Positions 30,779 to 39,162 of a stretch of 50,312 bases of DNA are shown piece after piece. The DNA is from Bacteroidota bacterium (lineage in GTDB: Bacteria > Bacteroidota > Bacteroidia > Chitinophagales > Chitinophagaceae): positions 1-50,312 of the forward strand of contig JADJZY010000021.1 of assembly GCA_016715505.1 (NCBI GenBank). Reading direction: 5' to 3'. The notes beneath the pieces were generated by a model, which was given only the letters and a program-made list of their open reading frames with translations, was not told the origin of the DNA and did not search any database. Made by a program: the position numbers and the translations under genes. Positions within the stretch are counted from its first letter, which is position 1; the number at the start of each line of letters is the position of its first letter.

Positions 30779-33700
30779 TTATGGGCTTATTGCTCCTACA
30801 AAATTGTTGCTGTTTTCTTCCCAATAAATAAAATCGAGACCATCTACAATTCCATCACCATTGAGGTCGGTACTAAAATACCCGCCTGCAAAATTATTGC
30901 TGTCGTTTTCCCAGTCGTTATAATCCAATCCATCAACTACTCCATCCTGATTGATGTCGCCGGAGTATAAAGCCCATATACCATTTTCTACCTGCACCTG
31001 ATTCGAACCATATGCCTGTGAAAGGGCTGTGGTGAAATAATAATTGCTGTTGCCGGATATCATGACCGGATTTGAACTCCAGGTTTCAATACTATTTCGG
31101 TGTTTGATCACCACATAGTACGTATTATTCATGGATGGAAATAAACAAGTGGCGGTTCCATCTGTTTGCATCAATGTTGTAACAGCGCTGACCAAATTAA
31201 AATTATTCGGATCATGCAATTCCACTTCTATGGAATCGCAATCATTCAAATTCATGCCTATCCCTTGATTCATCAGTACGGGATTCATCATGCCCGCACC
31301 GCTATAATATCCTTCAAGCATGATTTTTACAAAAAGGGTATCATTGGAGAGGCAAGAAACACCGGTAATGATGGGTGAACTTCCTACCCAGTTTGAAGAG
31401 GCTCCGGATAATGTAAAATTCATCAGGTTGCCGTCGCCATTGCCTGTAGCATTGACCAAGGTACTGATGGCTGAATTATTCGCATTGACAAATCCCTGGT
31501 TAAAATGATAATTGCCAACCAATCCATTTTGGGATGTAAGCAGTTCACAATTCATGGAACTTTGAATATCGCTCTGAGAACGGGCAGTATTCCAGATTCT
31601 TAATTCATCGATATCGCACTGCGCATAGCAATTCCCATCACCGGTCCAGGCACCTATTGTTAAGGGTATGGTTGAATTGCTAAATGTTCCGATTGTATTT
31701 ATGGACGCAGACAGTTGACCATTGATATACAAGGCGTGATCTGCACCATCAAACACGATGGCTATATGGTTCCAGCCATTGCCCGGTGAAATATTGCTCA
31801 CAAAAGCATTGCTCATGGCATAATAGGGTCTCCAGAAAATTTTTGCGGTATTTGGATCAGGGCCATCCAATGCTAAAAGGTAATTTGAAAAAACACCATT
31901 TTCTTGCCGGCCCATTATCGCACCATATGACTGAAATCCATTGGGTTGATTGTTGCCATTCCATTTCACCCACATTTCTATGGTACCTGTTGTTGATCCA
32001 TTTATTCCGCCTCCGTTAGGTAGAGCAACGTAGTCATTATTCCCATCAAAATTTAAATGATCGGCGAGCACGCCATTGAATAACATAAAAGTATCGCGTT
32101 CCACAATACTCCATCGACCTTGATTGTCTTTTGCCCTGACAAACAATAAATGCATGCCATCTATTAAACCCGTTGTTGAAATTTGTGCTAGGATATCGAT
32201 GGTATCATTCTGGCTGATGGAATACGGGATGCCATTTCCGATACCGGGGTCCTGATCAAAGTAATATTCCAGTGCAGTGATGACCTGAGAAGATTGATTC
32301 GCGTGAACATAAAAAACGCTCCGCTCTGCGATACTCCAAATGTTCTGTTGATTTCGGGTTCTGACAAATAATGAATGAAAACCTTCCGTGAGCGAATTAG
32401 GAATATTGAGGTTCAAATTGTTACTGAATAAACTATCTGGATTCACTCCAACGACAGCTCCATTTCCAGCAATTCCCAATCCCGGATCTACATCGAAAAA
32501 ATATTGATACGCATTGATGTTCATGGCCTGTTGTGGAGCTAACTGATAAAACGGTTGACGTTCAGCTATACTCCAAACCCCGTCGCTGCTTCTTGTTCTG
32601 ACAAACAACTGATGGAATCCGTCACTGAGGGTATTGGGCAAATTGACGCTAAGGGTATTCGAATAAATGCTATCAGGATTTACAGCCACGACAGCCCCGT
32701 TCCCCACGATGCCGAAACCCGGATCCTCATCATAAAAATATTGATACTGATCGATGTTTAACCCAATCTGTACGGGCAGGAGATAAAAGGATTGCCGTTC
32801 GGTGATGCTCCAAATACAATCGTCATTTTTAGTCCGGGTAAATAAAGTATGAAATCCGGGCAATAGACCTGAGGGTATTTGAATGGTAGTATTGAGCGAA
32901 AGGATCGTATCAGGCGAAGTAATCTGTACAAGAGCGCCATTTCCTGAAACCTGAGTTCCCGGATCCTGATCGAAAAAATATTGGTAGGCAGTGATGTTTC
33001 CGGTCGACACAATTTCGAAAGATTCGGTATTGGTCATACTCCATTTCCCCGACGCATCTTTTGTGCGAATATATAAACGATGAAAACCATCACCACAAAA
33101 TGAGGCCGTATTTAAAGTAAGTGAAAGATTGCTAATATCATTTGCCGGATTCAGGATAATGGGTGTACCTGATCCAAAGGGCTGAAGCTGATCAAAAAAG
33201 TACTCTGCTTCCACCAGTGGGGCGACTACCGGAACAAGCGGATAATCCGGATCCTGATCCACATAAAATCGTTTGATATTGGTCATACTCCATTTGCCGG
33301 TGCTATCCATGGTTCGGATGTACAGTTGATGATACCCGCCTGATAAATTTGCCGTATTAAAAGAGATTGTTTGATTATTGATATCCAATTGAGGGTGTAA
33401 GGGAATGGATATACCACTGCCGATAGGGAGTAAATTGTCGATAAAATATTCTGCAGCGATGATATTTTGGTTGACAGGTGCTGACGCATATGCCGGATCC
33501 TGATCCACATAAAATCGTTTGATATTGGTCATACTCCATTTGCCGGTGCTATCCATGGTACGGATATAGAGTTGATGATACCCGCCTGATAAATTTGCCG
33601 TATTGATAGAGATTGTTTGATTGTTGATATCAAGTTGAGGATTCAAAGGAATGGATATCCCACTGCCGATAGGGAGTAAATCGTCGATAAAATATTCTGC

Positions 33701-34054
33701 AGCAATGATATTTCGTGAAATTGGCGAAATAGGATATTCCGGATCCTGATCCACATAAAATTTTTTGATATTGGTCATACTCCATTTGCCGGTGCTATCC
33801 ATGGTACGGATATAGAATTGATGATACCCGCCTGATAAATTTGCCGTATTGATAGAGATTGTTTGATTATTGATATCAAGTTGAGGATTCAAGGGAATGG
33901 CAATACCAGTACCGAAAGGAAGTAAGTTGTCGATAAAATATTCGGCTTGTTGGATATTTGCTGGGGTTGAAGCCAATGGATAGGGAGGATCCTGGGCATG
34001 AATCACCATGGCCATGTGGCAAAGTATGAACACTAAAAGAGATCGTATCAGCAT
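30779..34054 (-). CDS. Large secreted YFFD-repeat + LamG protein with dockerin-like tail
   Basis: 1,091 residues without frameshift. Signal peptide MLIRSLLVFILCHMAMVIHAQ. Eight repeats follow of the family also seen in 10198-11983: AEYFIDNLLPFGTGI, AEYFIDDLLPIGSGI, AEYFIDNLLPIGSGI, AEYFFDQLQPFGSGT, YQYFFDQDPGTQVSGNG, YQYFYDEDPGFGIVGNG, YQYFFDVDPGLGIAGNG and LEYYFDQDPGIGNG, each closing with a G(Y/F/M)H..(Y/F)(I/V)R...G.WS pattern. A concanavalin/LamG domain follows at about 670-860 (LNFDGNNDYVALPNGGG, GTIEMWVKW, IDELRIWNTARS), then the shared tail (IMLEGYYSGAGMMNPVL, IKHRNSIETWS, GDINQDGVVDGLDYNDWE, TDLNGDGIVDGLDF, GAISP). LamG domains usually bind glycans or proteins. The gene starts 14 bases after the beta-helix gene, as in the 10-13 kb locus. 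Confidence 0.92.
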   Translation of the reverse strand: MLIRSLLVFILCHMAMVIHAQDPPYPLASTPANIQQAEYFIDNLLPFGTGIAIPLNPQLDINNQTISINTANLSGGYHQFYIRTMDSTGKWSMTNIKKFYVDQDPEYPISPISRNIIAAEYFIDDLLPIGSGISIPLNPQLDINNQTISINTANLSGGYHQLYIRTMDSTGKWSMTNIKRFYVDQDPAYASAPVNQNIIAAEYFIDNLLPIGSGISIPLHPQLDINNQTISFNTANLSGGYHQLYIRTMDSTGKWSMTNIKRFYVDQDPDYPLVPVVAPLVEAEYFFDQLQPFGSGTPIILNPANDISNLSLTLNTASFCGDGFHRLYIRTKDASGKWSMTNTESFEIVSTGNITAYQYFFDQDPGTQVSGNGALVQITSPDTILSLNTTIQIPSGLLPGFHTLFTRTKNDDCIWSITERQSFYLLPVQIGLNIDQYQYFYDEDPGFGIVGNGAVVAVNPDSIYSNTLSVNLPNTLSDGFHQLFVRTRSSDGVWSIAERQPFYQLAPQQAMNINAYQYFFDVDPGLGIAGNGAVVGVNPDSLFSNNLNLNIPNSLTEGFHSLFVRTRNQQNIWSIAERSVFYVHANQSSQVITALEYYFDQDPGIGNGIPYSISQNDTIDILAQISTTGLIDGMHLLFVRAKDNQGRWSIVERDTFMLFNGVLADHLNFDGNNDYVALPNGGGINGSTTGTIEMWVKWNGNNQPNGFQSYGAIMGRQENGVFSNYLLALDGPDPNTAKIFWRPYYAMSNAFVSNISPGNGWNHIAIVFDGADHALYINGQLSASINTIGTFSNSTIPLTIGAWTGDGNCYAQCDIDELRIWNTARSQSDIQSSMNCELLTSQNGLVGNYHFNQGFVNANNSAISTLVNATGNGDGNLMNFTLSGASSNWVGSSPIITGVSCLSNDTLFVKIMLEGYYSGAGMMNPVLMNQGIGMNLNDCDSIEVELHDPNNFNLVSAVTTLMQTDGTATCLFPSMNNTYYVVIKHRNSIETWSSNPVMISGNSNYYFTTALSQAYGSNQVQVENGIWALYSGDINQDGVVDGLDYNDWENDSNNFAGGYFSTDLNGDGIVDGLDFIYWEENSNNFVGAISP
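33250..33990 (-). repeat. Three near-identical 246-bp repeats (82 residues)
   Basis: The text ATCCTGATCCACATAAAA (or close) recurs at 33251, 33497 and 33743, exactly 246 bp apart, and encodes the first three YFID units. The other five units of this protein are much more diverged, so the 5' end has been expanded recently. Confidence 0.85.
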
Positions 34055-34068
34055 GATATTTATGAATG

Positions 34069-35196
34069 CTATTGATTACTTCTGGTACTGATGGTAACAT
34101 TCATATTCGTACCGGCAGGAATGACTGTTGGAGTCGACAAACTATAGATGGTAGGAAAAGGAGGTATACCGGATAATTTGTAAGGGTCGGGGCCGCCAAA
34201 CGCGCCACAATCAACAAGGATGGAACCATTTGGAACCCCTGCACCGATGGCAGGAGATGTACCAGACAACAAATAGTTGGCATCAGCTGCAACAGAAGCA
34301 CTGAAAGGAACAAGCAATGAACTCACACTTACATTGAATTGATTGTTAACCATGTTCGAAGTGTTGTTAATGACAAACGGAACAGCGACAAAAATGTTAT
34401 TCTTCAAATTATTCTCTGAAAAATTAAATTGAGTTGTGTCCGTACTCAAAAATATATTATTGGCACAATAAGCCTGATGTGCCTCGTAAATACCACCAAC
34501 AATATTGTTCCGAATAATAAGATTGTTATTTACAAAAAAGAATGGAGAAAGATAGATGTTTCCACCGATTATATTATTTTGAATGGATATACCGTTAAAA
34601 ACACTGCTGGAATCAATTAAGGTATTTGAAGACGCACTTATTGATCCTTCAATATAATTTTTATGTAATATTATATTCGTATAATTAATAACTGACCCAG
34701 GAGCACCCTGAACAGTGAAATTGTTATAAAATGATACTCCGCCTAATCTACAGGAAATTATTTTGATATTGTAAACTTGTCCTCCAAATTTATTAAAAAA
34801 AAATGTAGAGCCAAACGTCAGTCCAATACAAGTAGTTCCATTACTCACTTTAAGTCCAATCTGAGTGGTAGAAATATAACTTCCCATTTTGTTCGCTTGA
34901 ATTGAATTGGGAATAGTCGGGTCTAAAAAGTATCCATTGCCAATAAGAACCTTTCCAGGTACATCTAAAAAAGCAATGGAAGAACCAACGTCTGTGGAAT
35001 TAACCATATATGCAATATTTGAAGGTTCGACATACAAAGTATCCCAAGTTGATTTGCCGGCTATTGCAGCCACCAAAGTAGCATAATCTGCAACAACACC
35101 CGGATTATTATTGAGCCTCTTTAAAGTTGCGTATGCAGAATGATTCACTACAATCATTGTAGCAATGAGTATGAGAAGTAAAATAGACTTTTTCAT
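34069..35196 (-). CDS. Secreted right-handed beta-helix protein
   Basis: The start is ATG 35196 (MKKSILLLILIATMIVVNHSAYA, signal peptide); an extension to 35256 would overlap the upstream gene and has no merit. About 375 residues. After NNNPGVVADYATLVAAI and DTLYVEPSN come beta-helix rungs (NGTTCIGLTF, HKNYIEG, IQNNIIGGN, VNNNLIIRNNIVGG, CANNIFL, NNIFVAVPF, VNNQFNV). A segment YLLSGTSPAIGAGVPN..DCGAFGG follows, the SPAIGAG signature common in polymorphic-outer-membrane and pectate-lyase-like proteins. It ends NMNVTISTRSNQ, the C-terminal motif shared with 11998-12945. It is 14 bases upstream of the YFFD/LamG gene and 22 bases after 35219-36262. Confidence 0.88.
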   Translation of the reverse strand: MKKSILLLILIATMIVVNHSAYATLKRLNNNPGVVADYATLVAAIAGKSTWDTLYVEPSNIAYMVNSTDVGSSIAFLDVPGKVLIGNGYFLDPTIPNSIQANKMGSYISTTQIGLKVSNGTTCIGLTFGSTFFFNKFGGQVYNIKIISCRLGGVSFYNNFTVQGAPGSVINYTNIILHKNYIEGSISASSNTLIDSSSVFNGISIQNNIIGGNIYLSPFFFVNNNLIIRNNIVGGIYEAHQAYCANNIFLSTDTTQFNFSENNLKNNIFVAVPFVINNTSNMVNNQFNVSVSSLLVPFSASVAADANYLLSGTSPAIGAGVPNGSILVDCGAFGGPDPYKLSGIPPFPTIYSLSTPTVIPAGTNMNVTISTRSNQ

Positions 35197-35218
35197 TTTT
35201 AGAATGGTTTGAATAGGA

Positions 35219-36262
35219 TTAATGATCATTGGGTTTGGTAGAATAGATATGCACATTCAATGTCCCATTTGGAACAACGGTCGTGTTGTTGATTAATAAG
35301 GTTCGCATGATTGGTGTAAACAATACCTCACCTGTTTCACTAAATTTTGTGAGACTACCATGCGGGCCAATATCACTCCCCACGGTGCCAGCACCAATAC
35401 AAGGCGAGCCAGGCAGTAAATGATAATCGCGCGGATCGTTGGAAGAAAACCCGGTATTGATGGGGCAGTTGACCAACATCGGGTCTGTATTGTCGATATT
35501 ACCGCCAAAAGTGACCGCCGTGCCCGAAGGTGGAAAAAGATTCGGTAATCGGGCAATATTGTTTAAAATAAAACAATTGGTAAAAGAACCCAAATAGGAA
35601 CAATTCATAAAAATGCTATTGGAGATGGTGGTATTTTTTAAACTACTCGTAAGGGTTCCACTGCTTAGAAATAAACAATGATCAAAAATGATATTCGACA
35701 CAAATCCATTACTTGCTCCATCAATAAATCCGTTAAAAATACAACTGGTAAATAGGACATTGTAATAACTGCCATAACCTAAATTCAAATGCGTAAACCA
35801 ACAATTCCGAAAACTAAAATTGTTATAATTTATACTACTAAATTCATAGTTGGCCAGGAACTCACAATTCTCATAAACTATTTGACTGATTATCCCACTA
35901 AATGAATTAGGCGTTTGAAACTGCAGGCCATAAAATCGACTCCCACTTCCCGCAGCATTCATAAAAAATAATCCGTTTCCAATGCCGGTAATTTTTGTTC
36001 TTCGCATGGAAGATTTAGCCGGTCGGATTCCGATACCCACCACCACTAAAGCCTTCGACCAGGGATTGGATACGTCAGAAATTTGATAATTGATATCTGT
36101 GCCTTCTAAATAAAGTGTATCGCCGTTCGCTGCAGCATTGTAGGCGGCTACCAAGGTATTGTATTGAGCCCCTCCGTTGGGGTCATTACTAACACTTAAT
36201 ACGGTAGCCCGAATATGCACGTGACAAAGAAAAAGCAAACCGAGAAGGATGATTTTTTTCAT
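35219..36262 (-). CDS. Secreted right-handed beta-helix protein, first gene of the three-gene unit
   Basis: 347 residues, signal peptide MKKIILLGLLFLCHVHIRA. It shares the N-terminal block (SNDPNGGAQYNTLVAAYNAAANGDTLYLEG) with the two other beta-helix proteins, contains rungs such as YNNFSFRNCWF, NVLFTSCIFNG, NIIFDHCLFLS and ISNSIFMNCS, then DYHLLPGSPCIGAG, and ends with a weaker version of the family C-terminal motif (GTLNVHIYSTKPNDH). No catalytic residues are recognisable. With 34069-35196 and 30779-34054 it forms a tightly spaced operon. The upstream region 36263-36527 is shared with the divergent TPR kinase. Confidence 0.88.
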   Translation of the reverse strand: MKKIILLGLLFLCHVHIRATVLSVSNDPNGGAQYNTLVAAYNAAANGDTLYLEGTDINYQISDVSNPWSKALVVVGIGIRPAKSSMRRTKITGIGNGLFFMNAAGSGSRFYGLQFQTPNSFSGIISQIVYENCEFLANYEFSSINYNNFSFRNCWFTHLNLGYGSYYNVLFTSCIFNGFIDGASNGFVSNIIFDHCLFLSSGTLTSSLKNTTISNSIFMNCSYLGSFTNCFILNNIARLPNLFPPSGTAVTFGGNIDNTDPMLVNCPINTGFSSNDPRDYHLLPGSPCIGAGTVGSDIGPHGSLTKFSETGEVLFTPIMRTLLINNTTVVPNGTLNVHIYSTKPNDH

Positions 36263-36432
36263 AGGTATTGTTTAAAATATTGAATTCGTTGTTTCAAAAT
36301 TTACTCATTGGGCTTTACACGCTTGCACACGATGTTTGAATCATACTGCAGGCAAAATGAAAGCAAGAGTTTTTTTGAAATGAAACGGTGGTTGATTTGA
36401 AAACAAATTTATTCCGAGCGGTGGTGCTGTAC

Positions 36433-36452
36433 AATCCCCTAAAACAGGGATT
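36433..36452. promoter_or_regulatory. Inverted repeat AATCCC-N8-GGGATT with T-run, in the divergent promoter region
   Basis: The stem AATCCC/GGGATT has an 8-base loop and is followed on the plus strand by TTTTTT. It sits 76 bases before the TPR kinase start. It looks like a weak terminator or attenuator read rightward, or an operator between two divergent genes. Confidence 0.35.
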
Positions 36453-36527
36453 TTTTATTTGGCTGAAAACTGGGATATCCGTAGTGTTTCGAAAATTAAC
36501 CCATTCCTTTATTACTTTTGATTGACC

Positions 36528-37724
36528 GTGCCGAAGAGTCTCTATATACTAACTATTTGTTTCATCCTATTGAATCATGTTTTCATTTTTGCACAAACCG
36601 ATAGTTTGTATCAGTCCATACAAGCCTTGCCGGATGATACCGCTAAAATTAAATTGTTGCTTAATTATGGAGAACCCCGTGAAGATGGTCAATTTGACCT
36701 ATGTCAAAAAGTATACACCCAGGCTGCAGCCATTGCCGAAAACATCTCGAATGATTTTTATTTGAGCAAATCGAATAACTACCTAGGTATTCTTTGCCGG
36801 AAGTATGGTCGAAACAAGGAAGCCCTGGCTCATTTCAACAAAAGCGAGGAGGCTGCCAAAAGATGCAAAAATGAATTCAGGATTGCTGCAGCCCAAACCA
36901 ATATGGCGAGTATTTTTATGAACGAAAATCGCCTTAAAGAGGCTGCTATAAAATTACAACAATCTATATCCACTTATGAAAAACTCAATATGGATAAACC
37001 GATGGTACAGGCCCTTGGTAACCTGAGCAATTTGTATTACTTGCAAGGCGCTTATACACTGGCCATGGAAACAGCTCAAAAAGGCCTGACCCTTGCCCAA
37101 AAAATAAATGATCTGGATTTGATTGCCAATCTTCAAATCAACAAAGCAAGTCCTTTGATTCGTCTGGAAAAAATGAAAGAAGCCGAAAGCCTGAGTCGGG
37201 AAAGTTTGTCCTATTTCAGAAACAAAAAGCCGGGCGAAAAATTATTTCATTGTTATCAATCATTGGGAGCTGTTCTGGGTAATTCTAAAAATTATGTCGA
37301 CGCTTCACTGTATGCCGATTCGGCTATTGCTGTTGCGGTACAGCTCAATATGCCTAAATTGAAAATACAATCCATGTTGCAGCGTGCTAATCTGGCCACC
37401 AAACGTTCTGATTTCGGATATGCCGAACAATTGCTCAAGGAAGTTAAAAGCCTCAAATACAAAACTTCGGAATGGAGTCTGCTTTTAGAAATAGAAAGAA
37501 CAGAATATTTACTGGATGCAGCAAAAGGAGAATACAAAAGTGCATTGGTACATTTAACCCGCGAACTCGAATTCAACGATTCGCTAAAAAATGAAAATAC
37601 GGTTCAACAAAATATTGACCTGGACAAAAAATATGCCGTACTGAAAAAAAAGCAACAAATTGATCAGCTGCAATCGGAAAAAGAACATCAGTTAAAAGAA
37701 ATTAAACAAAAAATCTTTGGATAG
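36528..37724 (+). CDS. TPR sensor half of a histidine kinase
   Basis: There is no ATG. TGA at 36519-36521 is directly upstream, so translation would start at TTG 36522 or GTG 36528; GTG begins the signal peptide VPKSLYILTICFILLNHVFIFAQ. About 390 residues of TPR units follow (FDLCQKVYTQAAAIAENI, KALAHFNKSEEAA-like, GAYTLAMETAQKGLTLAQKI, NYVDASLYADSAIAVAVQL), then a Lys/Gln-rich coiled linker. The frame is lost at KQKIFG: one extra A in the A-run near 37711-37716 gives KQKNLWIGLSIGVAIIILGW and joins the membrane helix of the kinase half. The architecture matches the kinase at 8125-9930. Confidence 0.82.
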   Translation: MPKSLYILTICFILLNHVFIFAQTDSLYQSIQALPDDTAKIKLLLNYGEPREDGQFDLCQKVYTQAAAIAENISNDFYLSKSNNYLGILCRKYGRNKEALAHFNKSEEAAKRCKNEFRIAAAQTNMASIFMNENRLKEAAIKLQQSISTYEKLNMDKPMVQALGNLSNLYYLQGAYTLAMETAQKGLTLAQKINDLDLIANLQINKASPLIRLEKMKEAESLSRESLSYFRNKKPGEKLFHCYQSLGAVLGNSKNYVDASLYADSAIAVAVQLNMPKLKIQSMLQRANLATKRSDFGYAEQLLKEVKSLKYKTSEWSLLLEIERTEYLLDAAKGEYKSALVHLTRELEFNDSLKNENTVQQNIDLDKKYAVLKKKQQIDQLQSEKEHQLKEIKQKIFG

Positions 37725-38478
37725 GATTGAGCATCGGAGTGGCCATTATTATTTTAGGATGGTTGGGTTTATTGTATCTCACCATTCAGCGAAAAAGGAG
37801 TCTGGACCGGCAAATCATCATCCAGTTACAACAGGAAAAACCCTTAAAGCAGCTACGGATATCTTGCAGGCTCAGGAAGAAGAGCGCCTCCGATTTGCCC
37901 GCGATTTGCATGATGGTTTGGGCAGTTTATTGAGCGGGGTCAAACTTTCTTTGTCTTCCATTCAAGCAGACATGTTCAGAAATTCGGAGCAAAAAAATCT
38001 ATTCGAAAATTCTATTGTTCAACTGGAATATGCCATTCAGGAAATGCGTAAAATTTCCAGAAATATGATGCCCGAAACGATTCAACAATATGGCTTGCAG
38101 GCCGCCGTCCAAAATTTATGCGAATCCTTACAAACTACTTCTTCCCCAATGATTCGGTTTGAATGTCTGGATTTTAATCATCGTCTGATTGCAGATCAGG
38201 AAATCGTCGCTTATCGTATTATTCAGGAATTATTACAAAATGCCATCCGGCACAGTCGCTCTAAAACCATTTTCGTGCAATTGACCCATCACGAAAAGAC
38301 CATGCATTTAGTTGTTGAAGATGATGGCATCGGATATGATCGTCACAACCCGCAAACAGGCATGGGTACAAAAAATATTAAAAGCAGGGTAGAATTTTTA
38401 AATGGTGTCATGCATTTACAAAGTCATCCTGAAACAGGCACATCTGTACATATTGAATTCCCCGCTACCGAACGATGA
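37718..38478 (+). CDS. Kinase half of the TPR histidine kinase (HisKA_3 + ATPase)
   Basis: It continues 36528-37724 after a 1-base loss. A membrane helix (IGVAIIILGWLGLLYLTI) and basic stretch lie in one frame to about 37838. A second missing base in GAAAAACCC shifts into the frame holding LKAATDILQAQEEERLRF, the HisKA_3 motif FARDLHDGLGSLLSGVKLSL (phospho-acceptor His), the N-box (IIQELLQNAIRHSRS) and G-box (DDGIGYD...GMGTKNIKSRV). The stop TGA overlaps the start of the regulator (ATGA at 38475), which supports a coupled kinase/regulator pair. Both breaks are single missing bases at A- or C-runs, so the natural gene is probably whole, about 650 residues. Confidence 0.85.
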
Positions 38479-39095
38479 AAAAGCCCATTACACTGATTAT
38501 TATCGACGATCACCCCATGGTTCTGACCGGGTTATCGGCCATTTTGGAGACCATAGCAGACTTTGAATTAAAAGGCAAATTTCTTTCTGCCGAAACTGCT
38601 CTTGAATATCTAACAGGTCAAAAAGTGGATTTGCTGATTTCGGACATTCATTTACCCGGTATAAATGGCATCGAACTTTGTAAACAGGTCCTTTTAAAAT
38701 ATCCCGATATAAAAGTTGTCATTATGTCAACCTTTGAAGACCGCAGTTATATTCGCGATATGATTGAAAATGGCGCACATGGTTATATGAGTAAATCGAT
38801 CAGTGCCGATGAGTTAAAAAGTATTCTCTATCGTGTCATGGACGGAGAAATGTGTTTTCAAATACCCGGTACAGGTCTTACCCAAGCAAGTCAGCAACAT
38901 GATATCATTTTAACCAGACGGGAAAAAGAAATTTTATCCTGTATTGCACAAGGTTTTACAAACAAAGAATTAGCAGATCGACTATTTGTGAGTCAGCACA
39001 CCATCGATAGTCATCGTAAAAACCTATTGATGAAATTTAAGGTTCAGAATACGGCTGCATTGATTGCTCAAGCGGCTAAATCCGGATTTTTATGA
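38475..39095 (+). CDS. NarL-type response regulator, translationally coupled to the TPR kinase
   Basis: 206 residues; the ATG overlaps the kinase stop by four bases. The receiver has D11-D12, phospho-acceptor D57 (LLISDIHLPG) and K107 (GYMSKSIS). The LuxR helix-turn-helix spans about 143-203 (ILTRREKEILSCIAQGFTNK, ELADRLFVSQHTIDSHRKNL). It is less similar to the regulators at 7426 and 23258 than those are to each other. Its gene converges on the dockerin-tailed gene at 39163; only 67 bases separate the stops and no strong terminator hairpin is visible there. Confidence 0.95.
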   Translation: MKKPITLIIIDDHPMVLTGLSAILETIADFELKGKFLSAETALEYLTGQKVDLLISDIHLPGINGIELCKQVLLKYPDIKVVIMSTFEDRSYIRDMIENGAHGYMSKSISADELKSILYRVMDGEMCFQIPGTGLTQASQQHDIILTRREKEILSCIAQGFTNKELADRLFVSQHTIDSHRKNLLMKFKVQNTAALIAQAAKSGFL

Positions 39096-39162
39096 TGTGC
39101 ATGAAGTCTCCTTTGTTGGAATGGTCTGAATCATTAGATGAGAATTGAAATTTGACGTTCCA

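Noticed and set aside
30767..30970. Plus-strand small proteins opposite every tail copy (also at 15459, 39145, 47455)
   Set aside because: They are the mirror image of the conserved calcium-loop DNA; their similarity follows from the conserved sense strand.
36513..36520. TACTTTTG as a Bacteroidota -7 promoter element for the TPR kinase
   Set aside because: It matches TAnnTTTG but sits only about 8 bases before the start, and no -33 TTG is placed correctly; a chance match in A/T-rich DNA is as likely.
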